A program made the position numbers and the translations under genes. From assembly GCA_020634885.1 (NCBI GenBank), contig JACKAW010000005.1:124001-188000 (forward strand): DNA of 64,000 nt. Direction: 5' to 3'. Origin of the DNA: Anaerolineales bacterium (lineage in GTDB: Bacteria; Chloroflexota; Anaerolineae; Anaerolineales; Villigracilaceae). Numbering within the stretch: position 1 is the stretch's first letter; every line of letters starts with the position of its first letter. A model generated the notes under the pieces. The model was not told the DNA's origin. It was given only the letters and a program-made list of their open reading frames with translations, and did not search any database. This document shows, in pieces, positions 43,901-53,100 of the stretch.

Positions 43901-44140
43901 CGCAAGGATGGTCATATCCTGTTCTCGGTCATGGACACGGGCAAGGGAATCGCTCCGGAATTGCAGGCTCAGATCTTCGAGCCATTCGTACAGACCTTGG
44001 ATGGCATCAAACACGCCGAAGGGACGGGCTTGGGGCTGCCCATCACCAAGAGTTTGGTCGAAGCGCATGGCGGCACGATCTGGCTGGAAAGTGAAGTAGG
44101 CGAAGGCTCATCCTTATTCTTTACGCTGCCTGCATATTAA
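40937..44140 (+). CDS. TPR-GAF-GAF histidine kinase, twin 2
   Basis: 1067 residues, same architecture as twin 1: TPR-like part (LAWNGKHAQVVALASQEL at the start), two GAF domains, HisKA MSHELRTPLNAI and ATPase boxes LLSNAVKFTEKG, DTGKGIAPE, GTGLGLPITKSL. The TPR region differs from twin 1 at roughly half of positions, whereas DNA of the kinase core (for example 43560-43640 against 40357-40440) is nearly identical, a sign of gene conversion or selection on the core. ATGA overlap with twin 1 couples translation. The twins may form heterodimers, with different TPR inputs feeding the same receivers. Confidence 0.93.
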   Translation: MRKVSPPKKQQVVVEQVRLLAWNGKHAQVVALASQELEKRNLSNYLQMDLLDLRAESFIAQGKLDFAMQDANTMSKLAAHIPVLKAQALNRKALILMRLGEVRKALKASTAALKLAHQTEQKPIIGISLLRLAEAQFRLSLNQQSIETSRKAIQLFKKLGDVALEGRAYWTYSLACFYLNRKQDSRVAALTAIQLGQQVDDQLGLGNAWNVLYLNDTDMADAIQHLQQARKYFKSAGYVERQAIVLGNLANVYDQLGLYSQSQRLNLEVIELTRAIQAKVVLVTALVNIIAPELALKKIDLAYTHYYEFEQLASETNDPDMDVLGLTAGAGFAVDEGKLKKATQLLQQAARIASKHQSEQEISTLVRLARVHLASGDTQAALKVSSKATTINRAINFAKPDGLPLQSVWWTHTQALLANHKSEVEETLELAHKFLLESIQSIRDQGLRRNALNKIKENRELLQFWVAHGLKNKLPKEKIFAHFYLESNTREPFTRLTDTSQRLNLLKDIPEIQTFLVEEAVELCGGERVMLILQAGKKLEVAESILPVGEEADEALPSIKKHLTSARLTRTVQLILPKKQGHSRIIAPLIAQNQIVGYLYADMDSIYGLFDDTDRDMLGMLANQAAVALDNAGLVTGLEQKVQERTVQLQESVNETERLLKESQTLANIGRDISSSLEVKVVLENIATQALNLFQGNLSAVFLPSGVGELKAIVAVGQYAEETLNDTIQIGAGILGNIAQNKKAEIVNDTARDPRALVISGTELIPNENLLVVPLLSSKELAGLMAVWRSGVGNEFTENELNFLTNLSRQAVIALKNAQLFSEAEEARHVAEKANRTKSAFLANMSHELRTPLNAIINFTELVTMEIMGPVTDEQKEALGYSLSSSQHLLQLINDVLDISKIQAGKLELFKEEGVDLQKLINETLVIIEPSVQKQAELCGYKMKLIRDVDEDLPLVTCDQRRVKQVLLNLLSNAVKFTEKGSVTLSAKRKDGHILFSVMDTGKGIAPELQAQIFEPFVQTLDGIKHAEGTGLGLPITKSLVEAHGGTIWLESEVGEGSSLFFTLPAY

Positions 44141-44176
44141 CAGGCACTTTAAACAAATATAAGGACGTGTCCACTC

Positions 44177-45298
44177 ATGAATATAGTATTGACTCTAGTA
44201 ATTGTATTCATTACTGGATTATCTTTTTTGATACTTTTTAGGCACGATAAAAAAAAGCGTTTTTTCCTACCTATTAATAGGATTATGGTTTTTGTGGCGA
44301 CAGGAGCCGTTTTCTTTTTAGCTTTGACTTTTTTTCAAAAATCAAAGCTTTCGTTTATTGGAGTATTGGTTTTACTGCCTATTTTATACAAACTTCATCT
44401 TGTAAACGCAGAAATCCATAGAAACGATATATTAAACCTGCTCAAGGATGGTTTTATTATTTTTGATAAAAATGCAAACGTTAAATTCGCAAATATGGCA
44501 GCTGAACGTCTTCTCGGTGTCTCAGCAGGTACTATTAAGAAGGTTGGAATATCTTTTGTCCATAAAAAATTACAAGCAGTTGTTTTTGATGCAATTGAAA
44601 CAGGTATACCTCAGTCTGGACTGGTAAAGGTCAATAGACTGTTTTTATTAATACGCGTGAATATTGGCATCCAACTTGTCCATAGAGAACGCCCAAACGT
44701 TTTTTCGATGCAGATAGAAGATGTTTCGGGATTTATTCCCAATCACAAGATGAATAAAGATTCATCAATTATCAATGAATTTTTTCAAAGCTTAAGCTAT
44801 CGTGACCACTTAACTGATTCCTTAAACCGTCGTTATTTTGAAGAAAGAATCCCAGAGGTGCTGATGGAGGCAGTAAGAGCTAGATATTCGGTCTGCCTGC
44901 TTTTGCTTGATATAGATTATTTCAAAGAGATAAACGATAAATACGGACACTTGACCGGAGATATGGTTTTGAAACACGTTGCTGATAATATGCGGCGGAT
45001 TTCCCGTAAAGATGATCTGGTTTTCCGTCTGGGCGGAGATGAATTTGCGCTAATTCTGGTTAATGCCCCCAAGGAGATTGCTTTGTTGCGTGCCCAGCAG
45101 TTATGTAGCACTATTGAAAAAAGCAATCTTGAAGATTCCAGAGGAGAAAAAATCAGTTTTACAGTATCCATTGGACTGGCAATGTTTCCAAACCCGGCAA
45201 TTACGCTAGACCAATTGATTCAATTTTCTGATAAGGCTCTTTATCATGCAAAGGCAGAGGGACGGAATTGCGTGAGAGATTTCGGCGATATTCCCTGA
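44177..45298 (+). CDS. Membrane PAS-GGDEF diguanylate cyclase
   Basis: A 373-residue protein: two to three N-terminal helices (about 1-75), a PAS domain (about 80-195, LKDGFIIFDKNANVKFANMAAERLLG) and a GGDEF domain (about 205-370) with FRLGGDEFALIL intact. RKDD lies five residues before GGDEF, the RxxD inhibitory site. It should synthesise c-di-GMP under product feedback. 36 nt after the second twin kinase and in the same orientation, so c-di-GMP is probably an output of the same signalling unit. AAGGACG about 10 nt upstream may be the ribosome site. Confidence 0.92.
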   Translation: MNIVLTLVIVFITGLSFLILFRHDKKKRFFLPINRIMVFVATGAVFFLALTFFQKSKLSFIGVLVLLPILYKLHLVNAEIHRNDILNLLKDGFIIFDKNANVKFANMAAERLLGVSAGTIKKVGISFVHKKLQAVVFDAIETGIPQSGLVKVNRLFLLIRVNIGIQLVHRERPNVFSMQIEDVSGFIPNHKMNKDSSIINEFFQSLSYRDHLTDSLNRRYFEERIPEVLMEAVRARYSVCLLLLDIDYFKEINDKYGHLTGDMVLKHVADNMRRISRKDDLVFRLGGDEFALILVNAPKEIALLRAQQLCSTIEKSNLEDSRGEKISFTVSIGLAMFPNPAITLDQLIQFSDKALYHAKAEGRNCVRDFGDIP

Positions 45299-45400
45299 AA
45301 AGACAAACTTTGCAGCCTTCTCGGAAAGTCTTTTTTTCGAGCTTTATAACCTTCGTGGTAAACTGGCAACAGAAAATAGCAAAAAGGTAATTTGCATAAT

Positions 45401-45451
45401 ATGTCTACTTCCACCGCCATCAGCCATCCGAATATCGCTTTGGCGATGTAA
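45401..45451 (+). pseudogene. Remnant of the 5' end of an mvaD gene
   Basis: ATG opens a 16-codon frame, MSTSTAISHPNIALAM, then TAA. The MvaD protein at 56175 begins MNATSATAISHPNIAF, so AISHPNIA is identical. At DNA level 21 of 26 aligned bases match, with synonymous changes (including a different serine codon box), so it is a diverged copy, not a recent duplicate. Nothing resembling the rest of the gene follows. A short regulatory peptide is an alternative reading. Confidence 0.6.
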
Positions 45452-45536
45452 TCTCAAGGGAACACAATATTTGGTGGCAGCAAAGCTGGTGTTGCCTAAA
45501 TATGAGGGTAGGAATGCTACAAACAGTGGAAATGGA

Positions 45537-45577
45537 GCCGCCTCTGCATTTGCAGAGGCGGCCTTCTTGTTTTTTTG
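45537..45577 (+). terminator. Rho-independent terminator in debris region
   Basis: GCCGCCTCTGC and GCAGAGGCGGC around loop ATTT, followed by CTTCTTGTTTTTTT. Strong by shape; probably the end of the signalling operon or of a lost gene. Confidence 0.8.
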
Positions 45578-46077
45578 CAAGTACTTTACTAATGAGATGT
45601 ACCAATGAGTTGACTCCCTATTCTTTGCAGCACCAGAACTCATTATCCTATCAGCATGTTATACCCATAAAGCCATCACAATTCACTTCGAGCTTGGCTT
45701 TAATTTTATTGAGGATGCTTGATATGAAATGGAAACTCAACTGCATCATGTGCTGCCCGAGGTCGCCACAGGTTACGAATGTTTTGAATCCACGCCTTAT
45801 AGAGTTCACTCTCTTTTTCCAATCAATGGCAATATAATACAACTTGAAAGATTTATTTGTTGAACCTACCATGCCCTATCTCATGCTGCTTACTACTAAT
45901 AATCACAATAAACTGGAGTATACTAATTTTAGTAGGCTATATCGCTTACGGTTGGAAGACTCATTTCTGCCAGGTGCGTTACGAAACCCTTGTATAGTAA
46001 CATTCCGCGGCTCCCCTGTAATTTCACTCGCATACGCGAGATGATCCCTCCCATACCCCAATCACATTTTTAATTAT

Positions 46078-46111
46078 TGCCACATTGTGGCAGATCAGGT
46101 TATCTGATCTG
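46078..46111. promoter_or_regulatory. Two stacked palindromes upstream of the usp gene
   Basis: TGCCACA/TGTGGCA (46078-46092) is directly followed, sharing two bases, by CAGATCAG, loop GTTAT, CTGATCTG (46091-46111). They lie about 40 bp before the start of the usp-glucan synthase operon and may be operator sites or a leader structure. Confidence 0.5.
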
Positions 46112-46147
46112 AGAATTTGGCACCTTGAAAGAATCGAAGGGATGACC

Positions 46148-47119
46148 ATGTTCGATACTATTCTTGTCCCATTGGATGGCTCTCAACTGGCTGACTGTGT
46201 TTTGCCGCATGTTGCTGCCATTGCAAGTCCTTTCAACGCAGAGGTCACTCTGCTCCGTATGTTGGAAAAAAATCAGACAGCTCCATCAGCTCAGTTGTTC
46301 GACCTGCTGAATTGGCAGATCAATAAGACCAGGTCTACCCTCTATTTGGAAAAGATAAAGTTACTCTTTCAAGAGGCAGATATTCAAACGAAAGCACTTG
46401 TATTGGAAGGGTTGGTGGCAGAAGGCATTGCGGAATATTCCCAGCAACGGGGAATGAAACTGATCGTTCTGAGCAGCCACGGGCGGAGTGGGCTGACGCA
46501 ATGGGGCATCAGCAGCACTACACAAAAGATCATTTTGATCGCACAGACCTCGTTATTGATCGTCCGGGCGCATCAATATGGAACATACGCTGATAAATTA
46601 TCGACCGCTCCGTTTTACAAGCGCATCTTGGTACCCTTGGACGGTTCCCAAAGAGCGGAGAATGTCTTGCCGATCGTCACACAATTGGCGCAGTTTCATA
46701 AGTCGCAGGTGCATCTCGTCCATGTGGTGCAGATGCCGGAAATGGCACGTCAAATGCCTCCGGCTCCGGAAGATATTGAGCTAGCCAATCGTGTTGTTGA
46801 ACGAAACCGCGAAGAAGCTGAACAATATCTCGAACAATTAAAGTCGCGCTCCTATCTGAAAGATCTTGATGTCCAAACACATCTCATCGCCAGCGAGAAT
46901 GCAACTGTTGCGTTGCATCAGCTCGCGGAACAGGAGCAGATCGATATCGTCACATTCAATGCGCATGGCTATTCGGGAAATCATCAATGGCCGTACGGCA
47001 GTATGGTCAATCATTTCATTCTGTACGGCAGAGTTCCGCTTTTGATCGTACAGGACCTGCCCTTTAAACAAGGATCGATCCCGCCAGAATTGCCTGCCTC
47101 TAAACGCATAGAGTATTAA
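46148..47119 (+). CDS. Tandem-domain universal stress protein
   Basis: About 323 residues with two UspA domains. Each starts with the typical strand (FDTILVPLDGSQLAD at residue 2; YKRILVPLDGSQRAE near 156) and has a SSHGRSGL or NAHGYSG segment of the ATP-binding loop, though the last Gly-Ser/Thr of the loop is not clear in either. AAGGGA 5 nt before the ATG at 46148 decides the start over two upstream in-frame starts. It lies 4 nt before the glucan synthase gene, so the two are translated together. Role unknown: stress sensing or regulation of the synthase is an inference. Confidence 0.88.
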   Translation: MFDTILVPLDGSQLADCVLPHVAAIASPFNAEVTLLRMLEKNQTAPSAQLFDLLNWQINKTRSTLYLEKIKLLFQEADIQTKALVLEGLVAEGIAEYSQQRGMKLIVLSSHGRSGLTQWGISSTTQKIILIAQTSLLIVRAHQYGTYADKLSTAPFYKRILVPLDGSQRAENVLPIVTQLAQFHKSQVHLVHVVQMPEMARQMPPAPEDIELANRVVERNREEAEQYLEQLKSRSYLKDLDVQTHLIASENATVALHQLAEQEQIDIVTFNAHGYSGNHQWPYGSMVNHFILYGRVPLLIVQDLPFKQGSIPPELPASKRIEY

Positions 47120-47123
47120 ACCT

Positions 47124-50100
47124 ATGCAAATTTCATCGCAGGTTACTTCATCCGTACCGAACAATTCCGATTCAGATATCCGGCTGAAAGAATTCGCGCA
47201 TCAATTAGCCAAAACTCACAGCGTGGGTGTAGTCACGATCCCCGCACGGGATATCCTGGAAATATTTAATTCTAAAAAATCCGATTTATTGGAATACCTA
47301 AAAACCTGGGAGCAGGCATTGGACAATGCCAATGCGCTATTCAAGGTCGCACCGGCAGATGACCTGCCGGTTTCCCATGCAGGCGAGTGGATGCTCGATA
47401 ATTTTTACGTCGTCAAAAAGACCTTTCGCCAAATTAAAGAAGACCTGCCGGAGAGCTTTCTCAGCCAGTTACCAAAACTGGATGGTACTCCCATGTTGGG
47501 ACATACGCGGATATTTGCTCTGGCACGCGAATGGATCGATTACAACCAGAGTCAGATCGATCTGACTCAAACTGCGGCTTTTATCCTCAACTACCAACAG
47601 GTCACGCCATTGACGACCGGTGAACTGTGGGCATTACCTATCATGCTGCGGATCGGCATTCTCGAGCAGCTTCTTTATGCCGCCGCCGAACTGACAGGGA
47701 TGGATACGCCGCAAGGGATGCCAAAGATCGCGGACGAGTCAATGTCTCTTGCGCCAGCGAATGAAACCATTGTCGCAAGTTGTTTTATTAGCCTGCGCCT
47801 GCTTGCCTCTACAGACTGGAAGGATTTCTTTGAACATACCAGCCGCGTGGAAAAGATCTTGCGTGACGACCCAGCTCAGATCTATGCAGGCATGGATTTC
47901 AAAACCCGCAATAGTTACCGCAGTGTTATCGAAGATCTGGCTCGTCACTCAACATTCAGCGAAGAGGAAGTTGCACTCGCTGCTATTGAATTTTCCCGCC
48001 GTGTGGATGAGCATGCCTCCTCCCGTGAATCGCATATCGGTTTTTATCTTATTGATAAAGGTCGTGCTAGGCTTGAAAAACACATCAAATACCGGCTGGA
48101 GTTTGGAGTCCGCATGCGGCGCGCGGTGCTTGCATTCCCCACTCTTGTATATCTTGGAAGTATTGCTTTCTTTTCCATATTATTCGTTCTTGGGTTGATC
48201 TTATATGCGAACTATTCGGGCGGTTCAACCATCCAACTTGTCACCGTTGGCGTGCTGGGGCTGGGGCTGGCGCTGGAACTTGCCATCCACCTTGTGAACT
48301 GGAATGTAACCCACCGCATCGCGCCGCAAAGTTTACCTCGTATGGATTTTTCAGAAGGCATTCCGCCCGATAACCGTACGATGGTGGTTGTCCCAACCAT
48401 ATTGGACAGCACGGCTGAACTCAACCACCTCTTACAGGAATTGGAACTGTATTATCTGTCCAATCCAGACCCACAGTTGACGTATGCATTGCTGACTGAT
48501 TTCAGCGATGCACAGACGGAGACCATGCCAGAGGATGAGCCATTGCTTGCTCTGGCAACCGATGGTATTGAGAACCTAAATCAGAAATATACAACCAGAC
48601 CTTTTTATTTATTTCATCGCCATCGCCAGTGGAATCCATCCGAAGGTGTTTGGATGGGCTGGGAGCGCAAACGCGGTAAACTGGCAGACTTTAACCGCCT
48701 GCTTTTGAATCTGGGTGAAAATGACCATTCGGTTCTCCTCGCTGATAAACGGGTCATGTCCAAAGAAGTGAGAGTGGAGCAGCGGACGCCTCAAACACAC
48801 TACTCAACCCGGGTGGGAGATGAAAGTGTTCTGCCGCATATTAAATATGTGATCACACTCGATGCCGATACATCCCTGCCACAGGGCAGTGCCAATCAGT
48901 TGATCGCCACTCTGGCACATCCACTTAACCATGCCGAGTTTTCAGCAGACGGGCGTTCTGTGATCGCCGGGTATACCGTCCTTCAACCGCGTGTAGCGAT
49001 CAAACCGACCAGCGCAAACCGTTCCGTCTTTTCGCAGATATTCGCAGGTACTCCCGGGTTCGACCTATACTCCTTTGCCGTATCGGATGTGTATCAGGAT
49101 CTGTTCGGTGAAGGCAGTTATGTCGGCAAGGGCATTTATGATGTCGCAGCCTTTGAACATAGCCTAGCAGGTCAGGTGCGACAGAACACGCTGCTCAGCC
49201 ATGACCTGTTTGAAGGCATTCATGGACGCGCAGCACTGGTCACAGACATTGTGCTATACGAGGAATATCCATGGCGCTATGTGGTCTCTGCCCAGCGTTT
49301 GCGCCGTTGGATTCGTGGTGACTGGCAGTTACTGCCGTGGCTCTTCCCGATCGTAAAAAATGAAAACGGGCTGGTGTGGAATCGGTTGTCGGTGATCAAT
49401 GTCTGGAAGATCTTCGATAACTTGCGCCGTAGTCTGTTGCCGCCGATGCTGCTGGTGCTTTTGGCTGCAGGTTGGTTGTTCCTGCCCGGCTCGCCTCTGG
49501 TGTGGACCTTGCTTGTCTTCCTGCCTTCTGCTTTGCCCGTTATGGAGCAAACGATTCAGCGCGTTCGATACATGCTTCAAAGTAAACTGATTGTCAGGCA
49601 GCTTATCAAACCAACCCAGCTCCCGCTCACGCGCTGGGCACTCTACATAATTTTTCTGCCGTACGAAGCATTATTGATGCTCGGCGCGATTCGCACAACA
49701 CTGACTCGGTTGCTGATCGCTCGCAAAAATCTACTGCAATGGACAACCGCTGCGAAAGCAGCCCGCTTGTTTGGGTCAGATCCAAAGAATGAAACCTTGC
49801 GCGAGATGACTCCGTCTTTGGTTTTCAGTGTGGCGTTGACGATATTAGTCGCCATTCTTAAACCGGACGCACTATGGGTTGTAGCACCTTTGTTGATCTT
49901 ATGGTTGGTCGCACCTCAGATCGCTTATGTGATCAGCAAACCTGCCATTCGCATTACCACGCCACTCTCGGAGCCCGAGCGCAGGAAAGTTCTTCGGCTT
50001 GCGCGGCGTACCTGGGCGTTTTTCGAAAAATTTGCCGGACCCAATGACCATTGGCTGCCGCCTGATCATTTTCAAGAGTCACCGCGCGGAAGCGTGGCGC

Positions 50101-53100
50101 ACTACACCACACCGACCAATATTGGCATGTTCCTTGTGTCCACTTTGTCCGCCTATGACTTGGGTTATATGGGGCTGGTTGAACTGGCATTGCGTTTGCG
50201 TTCGACCTTTGAAACCATGGATAAGCTGGAACATTATCGTGGACATTTACTGAATTGGTCCGACTCACAAACACTAACCGCACTCCCGCCTCGTTACGTT
50301 TCGACGGTGGATAGCGGCAATCTGGCTGCCTGTTTGATCACCCTTCGGCAGGCTTGCCTAACCATGACAAATGAGTCTCTGTTGGGCGGCAAACGATGGC
50401 AGGGTTTACTTGCCATCATGGATATTCTGGCAGAAGTGCTGGAAACGCTTGAGAAGAACAATCCGCACCCTTCCATTGAATCATTTGAAGAAGAACTGAC
50501 CCGTATTTACGAACGCGTGAGCGCAGCCCAGAGTCAGCCGTCCACGTGGAAAATGACTCTCGACTGGCTGTCAGGCGAAGGCTGGGAAAGAGTCTCGTAT
50601 CGTTTGATGGATCTGCTCAAGAGTCATCTCAATCTAAATCCCGAATCGCTGAGCGACCTTCAGCTTTATCTTGATCTGATGCAACATCACCTGAATGACA
50701 TGCAGCGCAGTTTGGATCTATTCGCCCCCTGGCTGAACCGCCCGGATGTGCCGCCTGAGTTGGGCGACATCGCAAGGACAACTGCATGGCAGAATTTCCG
50801 GAATAGTCTGCCGGTTGAACTGCCTGCATTAGGGGAGGCGGGTGCAGTCTATGAACATATCAAAAGTTCGTTGGACGAATTTAAATCACAGATATGTGAC
50901 GAGGCAGCGCTTGCGTGGTGTGAAAAATTAAGTAATGACCTGTCAACGGCGCATTTGCGGGTCTCGCCTTTGATGATCGGGTTTCAGGAACTGGCTGGGC
51001 TGGCAGAAGCTGCTGTATCTAACATGGATTTCCGCTTTCTGTTCCATGAACGCCGCCAGGTTTTTCACATTGGGTACAACGCCAGCACCGAACAGCTTGA
51101 CCCAAGTTATTACGACCTGCTGGCATCGGAAGCCCGTATTGCCAGCCTGGTCGCGATCGCAAAAGGGGATGTGCCGCAAAGTCACTGGCAGCACTTGGGC
51201 CGCCCGGTGACGGTGGTGAACGGCAAACAGGTTTTGCTCTCATGGAGCGGAACCATGTTCGAATATCTCATGCCGACTTTGTTCGTCCGAAATTACGCCG
51301 GCACATTCCTATCGGATAGCTGTTATGCCGCACTTGATGCACAGATAAACTATGGAAAGGAACAGCAGATTCCTTGGGGGATTTCAGAGTCGGGTTACTA
51401 TGCTTTCGATCTTAATTTGAACTACCAGTACCGCGCCTTTGGCGTGCCTGAGTTGGGATACAAGCGCGAACTGCACGAAGACCTGGTCGTTACTCCATAC
51501 GCCTCATTGATGGGACTTTCGCTTCAGCCTCATAAGGTGATGGAAAACATGGCGCATCTGGAGCAGTTGAACATGCTCGGGCGTTTTGGCTTTTATGAAG
51601 CGCTCGATTACACCAAAACGCGCCTGCCCAAATATCAAAATCAGGCGATCGTGCAATCCTATATGGCACATCACCAAGGCATGATCCTAATGGCGGCGAG
51701 CAATTATCTTTTAGATGATGTCATCGTACGGCGTTTTCATGCGGATGAGCGCATCAAGAGCGTGGAGCTCCTGCTTCAGGAGAAGGTACCGCAAAGCCCG
51801 CCTATCGAATTTCCGCACCCGGAGGAACCGTCGAATTTACCTAATGAAGCTGTGCGTGTTGTCAACAGCAGACCGTGGCGTAACCCGGTGGGCAGCGCCA
51901 TTCCGCAGGTGCATGTCCTTGCACAGGGAGATGCGAGTTTGTTGATCACCAACGCGGGCGGTGGATTTAGTCAGTGGCGCGAATTCGCATTGACGCGTTG
52001 GCATGCCGACCCGACGTTGGATGCGTGGGGTACGTGGATCTATTTGCAAGATCGCGAGACCGGCGCGCTTTGGTCAGTCACCTGCCAGCCTGTCGGATGT
52101 TCGCATGATCAGCAAGAAATTTTGTTTTATCCGCATAAGGTTGAGTTCCAACGCTCCGATCACGGCATTTCCATGCGAACTGGAATCACCATCAGCACAG
52201 ATGGGGTTGAGCTCCGGCGCGTGAACCTCCTGAACGATACGGACCATCCACGAAAGCTGAAATTAACCAGTTATGGCGAAGTGGTTCTTTCCACGCAGGC
52301 AGCCGATCGGCGACATCCCGCATTCAACAAGCTGTTCATTGAAAGCGAATATCTTCCCAAAGAGAATGCTCTGATATTCCAGCGCCGACCGCGCTCTGCG
52401 GATGAAAAGCCAGTGGTGTTGATCCATGCCCTGATCGTTGAAGCCGGGCGCAAAGTGACTGGACAACACGAAAGCGACCGTGCTAAATTCCTGAGTAGAT
52501 CGCAGACCATGCATTCACCGCAGGCAGTACAAAATCCAAATAACCGCCTCACCGGCACCACAGGCGGAACGCTCGACCCGATCATGTCGTTGGCGCAGGA
52601 AATCAATTTGCTGCCGCACGCAAAAACCAGAGTCACATTTATCACTCTGGCAGCCGCCACCCGCGCCGAAGCATTGGAAAAATTATCCCGCTACAGAACC
52701 GGGCAATCTATCTATCGTGCCTTCAAAGAAGCACGCGCCCGCTGTGAACGTGAACTGCTCGAACTCGGGCTGAGCGCCTACGCTGTTGAGAATATCCAAC
52801 GCATCTTGTCCGCGCTGCTTTACCCGGTCGGGACGTTGCGCGCTGCGCCGCACATTCTGGCACAAAATGAAAAAGGGCAATCCGGTTTATGGGCGTTCGG
52901 CATCTCTGGCGATTTCCCGATCTTGTTGGTGCGCGTCTCCGATGGCGAAGCGCCGCTCTTGCGTGAAGCCTTGCAAGCCTTTATTTATTGGCGCAGCCGT
53001 CACATCACCATCAACCTCGTCATTCTCAACGATCAAGATACCGGCTATGCCCTCGACCTGCACAACGCCATTCAGCGCCGTATCCAGCGCATGGGCGTGG

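Larger units (their letters stand above)
45299..46147. other. 849-bp debris region between signalling island and usp gene
   Basis: No intact gene is visible. It holds an mvaD 5' remnant (45401), a terminator (45537) and two stacked palindromes (46078-46111). Frames of 60-110 codons here have no domain or start signal and skewed composition. TATAAT at 45834-45839 might be a promoter but no gene follows at the right distance. Confidence 0.6.

Noticed and set aside
45502..45837. 111-codon frame in the debris region
   Set aside because: It contains the terminator hairpin and poly-T run and shows no domain; not a credible protein.
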